From NCBI GenBank assembly GCA_001692895.1, contig KV748212.1:1300428-1364427 (forward strand): a DNA stretch of 64,000 nt. The letters are read 5' to 3'. The position numbers and the translations under genes are program-made. A model generated the notes under the pieces. The model made no database searches. It was not told where the DNA came from and saw only the letters and a program-made list of their open reading frames with translations. The DNA is from Cenococcum geophilum 1.58 (lineage: Eukaryota > Ascomycota > Dothideomycetes > Gloniales > Gloniaceae). Positions 22,534 to 32,706 of the stretch are shown here, in pieces; positions within the stretch are counted from its first letter, which is position 1, and every line of letters begins with the position of its first letter.

Positions 22534-23076
22534 ATCGCCTTTCTTTTTTAGTTATTCTTTCCTTTACTCAGTGGGCGCCCAGCGCAGGGCGCCAGGCATG
22601 AACCCGTCACGTTTTAATGTACCATATTATATCCTCATGTTTTCTCCAGCGAGATAACCCCTCACGTTCAACCACTTTTCCAATGTATGGGATGGCATAC
22701 TTCACAAACCCCCTTTCTCGCGCGCGTGCCCCTGCCGCGATGGGCTTTTTGTTGGGATATGGGAAAATTAGCGTCTGTCTGAATTCCTATTTTCCTTTGT
22801 GGGCGCTGTAAGGTGTTCAATGGATGAAATGGCGCAAAACCTGGAACAACTAGATAAAGGTTGGCATAGTGAGCGACCTGAAAGCGCTTTGGCGCTGCTG
22901 AATGAATGGTGATTAAAGTTACATTTTTAAACTTCCCCTTGGTCGACTTAAGTTTACATGAAATTTTAGTTCATAACGATGGGCAAGAAAAAAAAGGAGA
23001 AAGGGATCTTCCTAAAGCAAAAGACTTATATACCTCTCCAAAACGCCAAGCTTGAAAGAACATGCTGTTTCATCAT
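22534..23076. terminator. convergent 3' region of SET3 and the cupredoxin-like gene
   Basis: The two genes end facing each other with about 540 bases between stop codons. The stretch must hold both 3' untranslated regions and polyadenylation sites. No further gene is seen. Confidence 0.5.
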
Positions 23077-23119
23077 TCAATTGATTTGACCGCGTACATC
23101 GTTCGTTATATGAGCCGGC
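23060..23119. repeat. probable source copy of the 60-bp duplicate
   Basis: Identical to 19264-19323. Here the segment codes for the last residues of the cupredoxin-like protein (ending PAHITNDVRGQIN) and runs past the stop codon, so this is probably the original and the upstream-of-SET3 copy the derivative. Confidence 0.75.
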
Positions 23120-24851
23120 AATGCGGCGTCCATCTCATGCGCATCATTCATATTGGCTCCTAACGGCGGCTTCGCAACGGAATCATAGTACTGAGTCACT
23201 GGCGCCGACTGGGCGGCTGACAGACGCGGACTCACGTTTCCAGGATTCCTGGTAGGCCTATATATCGCTTTCAGTATCAGCAAGGCACCGGAACCACACA
23301 CTATCCATGCCCATCTATCACTGCGGTGCGGAATAGGGGAAAGTTTGGAACGCGGAACTGACTTACGCCTGCGGATTCACAGCCGCATGCTGCTGCCCGT
23401 ACGGCCCCAGCGACACGCCCGTCCACGCGCCTCCACCGGCCCCGGGCGACCCGTTTGCGGAGCGCAGCGAGTGTGCCTCCTCGGCCGAGACGCCGCCCCC
23501 GGGCCCCAGTGAGTCTCGGCCGTACATCTGCGACTGCGCGATGTCGTAGGGGATGGTGCTGTTGCGGACCGAGTCGTCGATCTTCATCGGCACGAAGATC
23601 TGCCCGCTGGGCGACTGGTACATGCCGTGGGACGGCGGCGGGAGGTGCTGGGTGGTGCGCTGCACTTCGGATTGCAGCGTCTTGGAGCGGCCGATGTAGA
23701 AGAAGAGCGCGGCGGCGAGGGACAGGACGGCGGCGGCGCCGACGACGATGCCGGCGATGGCACCGCTGCCTAGGGTGGTATGGGATGGTGCGGCGGCAGC
23801 TGCGGCGGCGGTGGTTGTGGCGGCGGCTGCGGTGGTGCTTGTTATGGTTGTGGAGCTAGATGTGGAGGTGGAGGACGACGAGGAGCTGGATGAGGATGCT
23901 TCGGCTGGGAAGGGCTCGCCCGGTTGAAGCATGTAAGCTGCAGCTAGGGCCATCGAACGCTGTACTTCGAGGGATGTTGTGGCATTCTAGGAGTGTAGTG
24001 AGTAGGGAGGGATGGAAAAGAGGTTGTCCGGAGGACTTACGGGGTTGATTACGCCAACCATGCCGTAGTTGATGCAAGAGCCGGGCGCTGAGCAGTAGAA
24101 GAAGATTGGGTAGGAGTCGTTGATGAGGACTGTCCATTTTGGTGGCTTATATATGTTAGTATAAGTGAGTAATTGGATATCGCTCAAGTCATAAGAGATG
24201 GAGGGTATTGCTCGCGTACAAGGCCTATGCCAAAGGTATTTAGGGAGACCCGCCCGTTTGGAGGACTCCAACAACCGTTTCCGGAAGCTGGGTTGCTACG
24301 GAAAGCACTCTGAAGTCCTCCGCAATAGGTCATAAATATATTCCTCATTGGCTTCGTAAGCCGTTAAGAACTCCAGGTCTCTGTGCTTAGATAGACTGAT
24401 GCTAATAGAATAAAGAAGTTGCTTGTCATTGCCGCCGTTTGGAACTTACATTTGATAGAAGAACATCAACGGGGTGAAAGCCAGAGAAGAAGCCCACTTT
24501 ATCTATTCCTGTATCTTCGTATGGGATGCAGGGGAACTTGTACTCTGCGCGGACTACAGAGTGATTGGGAGGGAAGAAGTCGAATTCGATGAGCTAACGG
24601 ATTCGTCAGTATAGTTGTTCACTAATAGAGATAATAGTCTTTATCACATCTCCAACTGAAGCTTGCGTAACAGAAGGATTGAATTTGTGATCTCCATTCC
24701 CAACGGAGATGGTATGGGTCTGCTGAACGGAGGAGGTTGTCGCTGACGGCGAGAGGCTTTGCGACACAGAGCTGCCCTGTGCCAAACAGATAACGACTAG
24801 TTGTGTGAGGCTGAAGGAAAGGGCCAGGAGAGTTTTTGGAAGCCGAATCAT
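23077..24851 (-). CDS. membrane-anchored cupredoxin-like cell-surface protein
   Basis: The start at 24851 (MIRLPKTLLALSFSLTQLVVICLAQG) gives a clear signal peptide; a start 13 codons upstream is less likely. A cupredoxin domain follows (HTISVGNGDHKFNPS). A GTGATA...GTTAG intron at about 24,592-24,646 joins VGD to LIEFDFFPSNHSVV. Later exons read FPCIPYEDTGIDKVGFFSGF, PKWTVLINDSYPIFFYCSAP and CINYGMVGVINP. Next come a Ser/Thr/Ala stalk, a transmembrane helix (AIAGIVVGAAAVLSLAAALFF) and a cytoplasmic tail of about 150 residues. A final intron joins VNPQA to NPGNVSPRLSA. Of the type-1 copper ligands I see one His, the Cys in FYCSAP and a Met in YGM, but no second His between Cys and Met, so copper binding is doubtful. 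The plan recalls fungal serine-rich surface sensors. Confidence 0.82.
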
Positions 24852-26283
24852 GGCTACAAAGAAAATTCGCGTCTCAGTGACGAGGATCACCAGTAGGTGC
24901 TATAAAGATGAAACTGCGCAGGGCGAAAGAAGAGGAACCAAGAGGATGGAAGGGCCCCAACTGCCATGGAAATACTTCGTGTCCGCCAAGTTGATACCGA
25001 TTCAGCCTTACATTGTCCATGAGAGTACGGAAGCAATTAGATAAGAGGGTGGCGGAAATGGGCTTGAACCTGCACTGTTCAATGGATATTCCACGCAATA
25101 CCAAGCCCGAGCTGACTGGGGGGCCATCCCGCGAACAGACATACGAGAAACATTGACGATCGGAATGAAACGTGGAGTCTCCTGAAATGAGCGCGGCTTC
25201 AGCCACAAATATTGATATTATAAAAGTATAAACACCAACATGAATACAGACAAAAAACAATCAAGGTACTTCTTGAGAGAAAGACGGGAAAAGAAACACC
25301 TAGGACAAACGAAGTATGCAAGGTGTTTCAGGCGACAGAGGTTGAAGGAAGCAAGACATTCAGCTCGGGACCCCGCACGTAATTGCTGTTGTCCGTATTG
25401 GCTTTTTGCTTGGCACGCCTCTAGACCCACCCTCAGAGGCTGAATAAAGAGCGCATGCTTTGAATCTATGTAGTGGAGTGGACCAATTATTCAGCCATGC
25501 TTTGAGCCTTCCAAGGATGATCCTTGACGTGCCTCAACACATAGCCACGCAATTTCAAAAGTCTTTAAAGCTCTTTGAACACCAAGTCAAAGTGCCTAAT
25601 CAATTTCTTTTCTCTTTGGAGTCTTGGTTTCGTCTGATGCTCGTCAAGTGGAAGTTCCGGAACAATCTGAAGGGTTGAAAGCTACACTGCATATCTGTAA
25701 ATGAACATGCATAACTGACCAAAATCAATTATCGCTAGTAATAAATCTGCCCCAATCAAACACAATCTAAGTGTCGCTGTGTAACATGAGAACCGGAACT
25801 AAAGATAAGCAGGTTGCTTTCGTTCTGCTATCTCTCAAATAGCGCAAGGAGTCTACTGTACTCGCTCACATATGTTCGAGGACCTAGGTCCGTACCAGAC
25901 TAATTTGGATTTGTAACTGGTCTAAGTACACCAGGATAATAAAAAGTGACAGGTACATCCAAGAAGGCCAAATAAGCAGAATGTAGGCACGATTAAGTGC
26001 TAGCGTTAACATTTCTGTGGCCCAAGTCGACCATTTGTTGAGTCCAAGGGTATTTGGTGCATTTGAAAAGGCTGTCCGGTCGCCCACGTGCGCACCCCAT
26101 CAAAATACTTGAGAATATGGCACAAGAAAATGGTAATATAGGCGCGATATGACGATATTACAAGCCTCAAGAGTCACAAAATAGACGTCCTGAAGCTCCA
26201 ATTGTGCATCTGCATACTAATTACTAAGGCTCGGGCCTTCTCCTCCAATCGGACAAACTTTTCAAATATGTACATTATATACG
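24852..26283. other. intergenic, no gene supported
   Basis: About 1.4 kb upstream of the cupredoxin-like gene. Several short frames exist on both strands but none shows a domain, signal peptide or intron that extends it. The first few hundred bases are likely promoter. From about 25,700 the base composition drifts toward AT. Confidence 0.4.
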
Positions 26284-26437
26284 TATCCCTTAACCCGCTG
26301 CTTTGGGCGCAGCGTTATCGATAAGGCCTGGCCAATAGGAGGCTCTTGTTTCAATGTTCATGAAGAGAACTGCACACAGTATTCCCGCACGGCCCTGAAA
26401 CTGGCCCAAGCGTTGCACCTCAGCGGGTTAAGGGATA
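26284..26437. mobile_element. MITE-like element, 154 bp, TA-flanked
   Basis: A perfect 17-bp inverted repeat bounds it: TATCCCTTAACCCGCTG at 26284-26300 and its complement at 26421-26437. The outer TA on both sides fits the target duplication of Tc1/mariner-related elements. It has no coding capacity. It shares its end sequence with the element at 26983-27116. Confidence 0.75.
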
Positions 26438-26649
26438 GATATATTTCGGGAAGACTTTGGCTAAGAGAAACTCGAGGCCCACTCGATTTGCTACGGTATC
26501 AGGCATAAGTTTTGTTAGTATGGTGGCGTTCTTAGCTTGCAGTGGTAACTTTATAATAAATAGTTAGTAAGAGCGCTGAAAGATCTTATAGGACTGATTG
26601 GTAAAAAACCCTAGTAAGAATCCTGGCTAATATTTCACGCCAATTTTCG

Positions 26650-26824
26650 TATCCCTTGCACAGATAAACACGCCCTATAAAAGGCGGCCCGTGCGCACCA
26701 ATCAATAAGGTACATATACGGGCGATAAGTCGTTCTGCCGCATCACCAAAACCAAAACTCTCAAAAGTTTTTGATGTTCTACGCACGGGCCATAAAATAT
26801 AGCACCCTATCCGTGCAAGGGATA
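26650..26824. mobile_element. MITE-like element, 175 bp, TA-flanked
   Basis: The ends read TATCCCTTGCAC(A/G)GATA inward from both sides (26650 and 26824), and similarity continues imperfectly for about 45 bp (CGGCCCGTGCGC on the left, TGGCCCGTGCGT on the right). It lies within the older element, directly against its right arm. TA is the likely target duplication. Confidence 0.65.
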
Positions 26825-26849
26825 ACGAAACTTATGCCTAATACCGTAG

Positions 26850-27187
26850 TAGTCGTGGCCACCCTTAAAAAAGTGTTTATATAAGACGTCTCTACTACCT
26901 TTACAACATTTAGTCGAAATTTAATTAAAGTTCCTTTATAAACTTAATTACTTCTGTATTTATTTTAAGAACTTCAAGACATTATCCCTTAACCTGTTAG
27001 AGTCTTACGCTAAGGTCGCTTAAGTTTATGACTAGATTTCATTGGGTGTCTTTCGCTAATCTAGATACTTTAATTGGCTAATAACCGTTGGACGAATTTT
27101 AACGGGTTAAGGGATAAGAAGTCGTTGTTAAGCAAGAAGCGTTGTAAATACACTCCATATTGGCACATCTGGGGAGGCCACGACTAG
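26850..27187. mobile_element. inverted-repeat element inserted in the older element's right arm
   Basis: TAGTCGTGGCC at 26850-26860 is the complement of GGCCACGACTA at 27176-27186. Removing this stretch brings the two halves of the older element's right arm together. It contains a further small element (26983-27116). Confidence 0.55.
26983..27116. mobile_element. MITE-like element, 134 bp, TA-flanked
   Basis: The ends are TATCCCTTAACCTGTTA and, on the other strand, TATCCCTTAACCCGTTA, one difference in 17. They belong to the same end family as the element at 26284-26437. It is the innermost insertion of the pile. Confidence 0.7.
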
Positions 27188-27339
27188 ATCGAGTGGGCCT
27201 CGATCTGTCCTGGGTTAACGTCACAGCGGAATGTTCCTGGCGAATTCACTGATCTAGATGGAAATCTTCTTAACTTCAGCTTATATCCTTTATTCACTGT
27301 TCCGAAATTAAGTTAGGGGAGCGCAAGGGGAAGATATTG

Positions 27340-28310
27340 TTGAGGGTTTCTCACTTACGGTTCGGAAAACAGGAGATTTGGGACGTCAAGATCAACCTCT
27401 TCTTCGTAAACAAGAGCCATCCCACTATGAGACCGAAAACTTTCTTGAACGAAGACCGCACTATTTCAGTCATAGAAAACTGGACGTCATCAAAGCTTGC
27501 AAGGATTTCGTTATTAAACACTGTACCCTTTTCAGCTAGGTAGGCCTCAAACTCTCCATCCTCTTTCCTCAAATCTACCAACCTACCCTCGGGCAGAAAA
27601 TAATAGATCGCACACCCTCACGCCTGCGTCCCCACCGCGCGCCTACCTTTCCAAACCCCCACCGAAATTCCATACCCCATACCCCATACCCCTAGCGCCG
27701 TCGGGAAACTCTCAGCGCTAATCAGCCCGACCGTGTGGCCGGTCGCCTGCAACAGGCTGTAGAGCACGACGAACGCGGGAATGGACTTCGTAGTTAGAGT
27801 AGTGTAGCAGCCGCCGATGGTGAATCCGAGAATGACGAGCCAGCGAACCCGAGAATGCCGGTCCATTTGCGCCCGATGCGATTGACGAGGTGGGCGCCGA
27901 GGAGGAGGCTAAGGACAGGAAAGAGAGCGAGGATTATTTGCTAGATAGCGATGGTGCGGACAGAGTGAGTTGGGGCGAGGGAGTTGACTATTACTAAGGA
28001 CATGATTGAATTGTGGCCGGATATTCGTTGGCTGAAATACTCTATCATGTCATATGGACGAAAATATGTAGGAAGGTCCTCAAGCCGACCCTGCAGGTTT
28101 AGATAATTCAAGGGACTAAACGATGGATTGGAAGGTTGGCCGAGGAGATGAGAAGAATCTTACAAGTTAACAAAATCATAGAGGAAAAAGGCACTGCTAG
28201 TACCAATCAATCGAAGCCAATAACGCTGAATCACCGATTGCCATGGAATAGATCTCATCTTGAAGTTGCTCTTGCGGAATAGCAACCCATCATGCATTTT
28301 CAGACGAAAG
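27340..28310 (-). pseudogene. decayed MFS transporter of the phosphate/glycerophosphodiester (GIT1/PHO84) type
   Basis: Reading leftward, fragments in changing frames match one MFS protein. MRSIPWQSVIQRYWLRLIGT and FFLYDFVN lie at about 28,160-28,260. A middle part is near 28,020-28,090. The DRxGRK-type loop appears as NRIGRKWTGILGFAG at about 27,860. Further helices occur at 27,618-27,866 (RWLVILGFTIGGCYTTLTTK, VVLYSLLQATGHTVGLISAE). A C-terminal tail is at 27,351-27,581 (EDGEFEAYLAEKG). At least two frame changes separate these parts, and the helices after GYGISVGV appear missing. I infer a non-functional relic of a plasma-membrane importer. It lies next to the repeat pile. Confidence 0.7.
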
Positions 28311-29024
28311 AACATTTAAAAAACTCTAGAAAATGCGAGATACCTAGATTTAAAGTTTGTTCCCCCATAATTTTGCTCACTTTTGTTACTCGCAAGGTAT
28401 CAGATAAAGCTGCGCTATCGTTTAATAAAGCATGTATCATCCGTGTTGCAGACATTTAGGGCAGTGGATACTTAGTCGAGCCTCTTATGTACCTTTTGGT
28501 GATAATGTGGACCAGCCTTTCCGATTATTCTGTCATTGATTTGTTGGACAACTTTCCATTGATTTCCCTCTCTCAACTTTGCCAGGGTAATACTTCTCGG
28601 AAATCGAAATAGAATAGCGACTTGCTGGATGAACCCAGTATATGGAAAATAACAACTCTATCTCCCGTCCTAGTACATGGGTTGGAGCAAAATCAAGCCG
28701 GTTTTAAACTATTCTGACACCTAATGGAAGTCATATATAGCTATTTCTTTTCTTACCCAACGGAGCCTTTCTATATAACCTATCAATCCTACCAACGCCA
28801 TACGCTGGACCGTAATGATCTAAATATGGACCAGATATACGACATTAACCATGACCACAAAGTCAGAAACATATGTACATAGAGATGAGTTTCATGAGCC
28901 CATACCCAAATCAAAAAGACTAAAATAAAGAAAACGAACCCTTAGGGAATACAACCGAAACGGCCATCTAAAATTTCTATGCGCCTAACCAAAAAAAAGC
29001 TCTATAGAAAGAAAACTTGCTTTT
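28311..29024. other. AT-rich intergenic, no gene seen
   Basis: Moderately AT-rich sequence between the transporter relic and the 3' end of the membrane-protein gene. No frame with protein-like features. Confidence 0.4.
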
Positions 29025-29960
29025 TTACTCTAATTTCTCCATCAAGCCCTTCCTTACCCTCATATTCACCACTCCTCCAAAACCAAAAGCGGGAACAATC
29101 CGCCCAATCCGCGCAAAGCAGCTCTTAGCCCAGTCCCTTGCCACTTTACTTGCTCTTTCCTGCCACCGCACGTTCTCCCTGTTATACAAGTCCAGCCCAA
29201 GCAGATGCAGCGGGGTGCTGACTAACTGCACTGCTGCGGGGGTCAAGAACTGTGCTGCACTCGCACTACTCATGTGTCTTTCAAGGGACTCGCCGAAGTG
29301 GTGTGAGAGGTGCGGCGCAATGAGTGGTGGGAGGTTGAAGGAGGCGAAGACCGTGAGACAGTCCCTGAGTGTAAAAAGGGCGAAGGTTGCGGCAGGGACG
29401 GGACGTGGGATTTGGTTCGGGGAGCCGAACATTTGCGTAAACCGGCTATCTTTGTAGAGGCATAGGGCGAGATTGGAGGCAGAGGTTGCGACGAATTTGC
29501 AGGGCCCGGCTGTGGCCGTGGAAGCTGGCTGAGTACGGAGGGTCGAGGAGGCGGTATCTATTGAGTTGGCAGTCATGTAGGTGCCACAGTACAGTGACTG
29601 AAGGAGAAATATTAGCGATTCGCACATTTGTCGCAGGGCAACAGGATCTTACAAAAATAAGCGCAAATGGCTTGGAGAAGACGAAGCGGTGAGGCCGGAA
29701 AAGCATTTGTCGAAGAGAAGACTTGAGACTTCCTCCCAGCGTATTGCGCCCGGAGGCATTTTCAATGATACTACTATTGATGAATGAGTATGGTAGGCTA
29801 TCTAGAAGTCTTTTAACTTGAGTACGCACCGGTCGATTATTGTAATTATGGGCGTAACGAGAGACCCAGCAGCAGCCGCTGCAGTGAAATCTGCGCCCAG
29901 CCTTAAACCAAGGTTCCGTGTGTTCCAAGACGATGCTGTGGACTTTCCAATGGGCTCCAT
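29025..29960 (-). CDS. conserved membrane protein of unknown function, probably mitochondrial
   Basis: I build three exons (29830-29960, 29653-29773, 29025-29597) giving 274 residues. The joins are NTRNLGLRLGADFTAAAAAG...IIDR to SIIENASGRNTLGGSLK, and FALIF to SLYCGTYMTANSIDT. Both introns have clean ends (GTGCGT...AATAG and GTAAGA...TTCAG). The body has several moderately hydrophobic segments (AAAAAGSLVTPIITII, RPVPAATFALFTLRDCLTVF, FLTPAAVQLVSTPLHLLGLD). I recall similar conserved fungal proteins annotated only as mitochondrial or unknown membrane proteins, so I give no function. The start at 29960 (MEPIGKST) was chosen because the conserved part begins directly after; the same frame stays open to 30215, so a longer N-terminus is possible. 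Confidence 0.72.
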
Positions 29961-30400
29961 TTTGCTCGTGATGGCCGAAGGCCTCCAGCTATCGACGTGG
30001 ACAGAAACTGGTGAAGCTGTGGCATCTCGCGATGAGGCTGCCACGCGTCGAGTGCTTTCCTCCCCCATGACTCCCTCCTCTTTTGTGGGATCAGATGTCC
30101 GCAATAAAACATACGGGCGTAATTTCAGGGCACCGATGCCATTGGTAAAGGGTCTGCCGGCTGGTGGGTTAACAATTGCTCTTATGATGGTTATGACAGT
30201 AATGGAGTCATCCAAGAAATTCTAAGCCGCAAGAGGCCGACACGCCGACTTCGGCTACCAATCGGGCAAAGCTCCCGGATAGGGAAAACACGCGCAAGAC
30301 ACCGAAATATACCGGACGTACGGCTGTTTCTCCGAATATTCTTATCAAAGCTGACGTCTATTCCTATCATGCATGTAGTCACGGGTGAATTCGTCCAAGA

Positions 30401-32388
30401 TCAGCCTCCGATGCTATCTGCTGGCATGTTGACCAGCCAATTCTCCCAGAACCGTAAGCCATCCAATCCTTGCTCTCGACACAGTACACCCTTCTCCTCG
30501 GCCATTTCAAGCTCTTCACTTGCCACTCCTACACTCCAGCCGAATTTTTCCGCAGCCTCCTGTGCAGTGACACCTCTCCCATACAAACGCCAATCCCAAG
30601 GAATCTCGCTAGCAGGTGGCTCGTAGTGTAGTTCTCGAAGCCACGAGAGTAAACTGGCAATAGTCTTTTCGTCTGTTCTATCGCGTCCCTGCACTACCAA
30701 AAGGCCGCTCTTGAATCGCCGTAGGCGCACTGGTAGTTTAAGCTTGTCCCAAAGTCGCGCGGCTTTTTCAAAGTCCGTTGGGCTTACCAATTCAACTCCG
30801 CCTCTTGCGCGATTGAAGAGAGCCCACAGATCTACTAGAGTTATGATGCCGCCTTCCCTTTTCAATATTCCCCTTGTATCGTCAGTCAGTAACTCCGCGA
30901 GATTCCTAGACAGCTCAGATACGTATAGCGAATCCGAGCCCGACCCAAGCATGTCCTTCGTAGTGACGAGCCCAAGCGCAGATGCGGATTGCGAGAGTAG
31001 TGCACTGGCTTCTGAATTGCCATTTGTGCCCAAGTTGGCTTGAGAAGCGAACGACTCCGCGAGAGCAACAATTTCCTTAGCAGATGTCATAAGGGCTTCT
31101 AGGTCCTCAAATGCCGTTCCAATCATCAACTCGTTATTCTTCCTTTGCTCCAAGCCTCTTCGTTCAAGTCCGGCAATACCAACAACTTTGTTGCGCTCTG
31201 GATCTCTTTCGCTTTGGTCAGAAACAGGAGCATATCCATCTTCGAACACTCCTGAAGATCGGTTTGGTTTTGGGATAGGTGGGGCGCTTTGAAGCAACCA
31301 CTTGCGTTGCACCAGTGCGTTTTTTAAGCGTTCGTAGAATATTTTCTCTCCGCCACTACGGAAGGAGAACTTGATACACTCTATCGACTCACCTTGGAGT
31401 GGTAAATTTGTCAAAGACGGTCCAGGTGAATCTGACCTTCCGCCATTTCGGGCGAGCTCAAGGCGTTTATCCGCGATGGATATCAAAGAAGCCCCACATA
31501 TTTCACACGATAGTAGAGAAGGATGATTCTGGAAAGTGCATCGAGGGCATTGAAAGGAAGTAGCGGGTGCAGATGTAGATAAATCGTTGCTTGAGCTAGC
31601 CGCGGATATAAAATTCCCATGATCGTTAAAAACTCTTTGCGGTGTTGGGGCAATCGGTGAACTTTGCCGGTTTGTCATGGCTGTTATTGCAGCTTTTACC
31701 ACATGGACTAAAGGCGGTTTTATTCCACATGCAAGGCACGGAGGAAGCGGAGTATGGGCGTTCGCAGTCGCGGGGTCGAAATTCGACGGTACAGGATTAG
31801 AGAACGAGCAGATTGGACATATCCAGGTGGCACTGGTCGCAGGCGCGGGGGCTGGAGAAGGCGCAAGAGAGCGTAGTGGACTTCCATACCTTTCCGGTGT
31901 TGTCGAAATCGGGCTGCTTGTCGTGTTGCTCCCTGGTAGGATAGGAGGGCCGCGAGTTGAAAGGGAGAGTCGCTTGGATGGCTTAGGGTAGAGCGTTATC
32001 TTTGGGGATGATTTGAGGAATCCTGCCTATTGATACATTAGGTCTGATCTTCTCGAAAAGATCAGAGCATCCTCACATAAAATTCAGGACGCTCAACATC
32101 CTTTAAGTCGATTGCAACGGAACATTTTCTCGGCTCTTCGTTGTCAACGTAACAAGCCCGATGCGACGTCAGGTATGCATGACCGTTTTGATATTGGGGA
32201 ATCTTATATTTCCTACACCAATCCTCATAATTAACACCGCTTACGACTACCTCATGAACCATGAGCTTCAGTAACAGAGTGACTTACCCTTCGTAGAGTC
32301 CAACGGCATCTTGGACAAACAATAAAGTCTCCTCCGGCAGAAGGGAAGGACGCAGAGCAGTAGTGAGGTCAAGCTGGTGAAGAAACAT
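30401..32388 (-). CDS. VPS36: ESCRT-II subunit Vps36 (GLUE domain, two NZF fingers, EAP30 domain)
   Basis: Vps36 is the ubiquitin- and lipid-binding subunit of ESCRT-II, which sorts cargo into multivesicular bodies. Three exons (32288-32388, 32077-32212, 30401-32026) give 620 residues and join cleanly: LYEG to KYKIPQYQNGHAYLTSHR, and RPEFY to AGFLKSSPKITLYPKPSKR. The split GLUE domain starts the protein and is interrupted by two zinc fingers of the NZF type. The first is WICPICSFSN with CLACG; the second is FQCPRCTFQN with CEICG at about 31,490-31,550. Then come the rest of GLUE (SIECIKFSFRSGGEKIFYER) and the EAP30 winged-helix part (LVDLWALFNRARG, VELVSPTDFEKAARLWDKL). The protein ends normally. 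It shares a short divergent promoter with THP3. Confidence 0.93.
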
Positions 32389-32706
32389 TCAGGACATCTG
32401 GGTCGAGCAGAACTTTCGACCACGCAGAGGTCGATATCTCTCGTCGTTTGCTCGGGGCTGTCCAATCACTCTAATTGAAGCCATTATCATATTGAAAGCC
32501 TTGATTGGGCTGATAGCTGACTAATATCTTGGCACCCTTTTAGTTCGCTCTACAACGTGCCAGACCACCTTCCCTTTCCCACTCACCAGTCCACACCGAC
32601 TTCACTAAACCACTCCCTCATCAAGGCTTTTCTTAATCTCGCCGTGCTCTCTACACCTTTGTCTTTGGAGGCGTAGTCCTCGCTAGGTCACGTTCTTCTA
32701 CTCATC
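32389..32706. promoter_or_regulatory. divergent promoter VPS36/THP3
   Basis: The start codons of the two oppositely directed genes are 318 bases apart, so both promoters and 5' leaders overlap here. Near the THP3 side the sequence is CT-rich. Confidence 0.6.

Larger units (their letters stand above)
26473..27202. mobile_element. older inverted-repeat element split by later insertions
   Basis: The left arm has CGAGGCCCACTCGAT (26473-26487) and, after three bases, CTACGGTATCAGGCATAAG and TTTTGTTA (26491-26517). The right arm has the complement of the second block at 26823-26849 (two differences) and of the first block at 27188-27202. In the right arm the two blocks, adjacent on the left, are now separated by about 338 bp (26850-27187). 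That gap is itself bounded by the inverted pair TAGTCGTGGCC and GGCCACGACTA. I infer one element inserted into another. Confidence 0.6.

Noticed and set aside
23455-23859. 134-codon plus-strand frame rich in Arg
   Set aside because: It is the mirror frame of the GC-rich Ser/Thr stalk and tail of the cupredoxin-like gene.
24874-25443. several 60-128-codon frames beyond the cupredoxin-like gene start
   Set aside because: No protein-like pattern, and they conflict with the promoter position of the gene.
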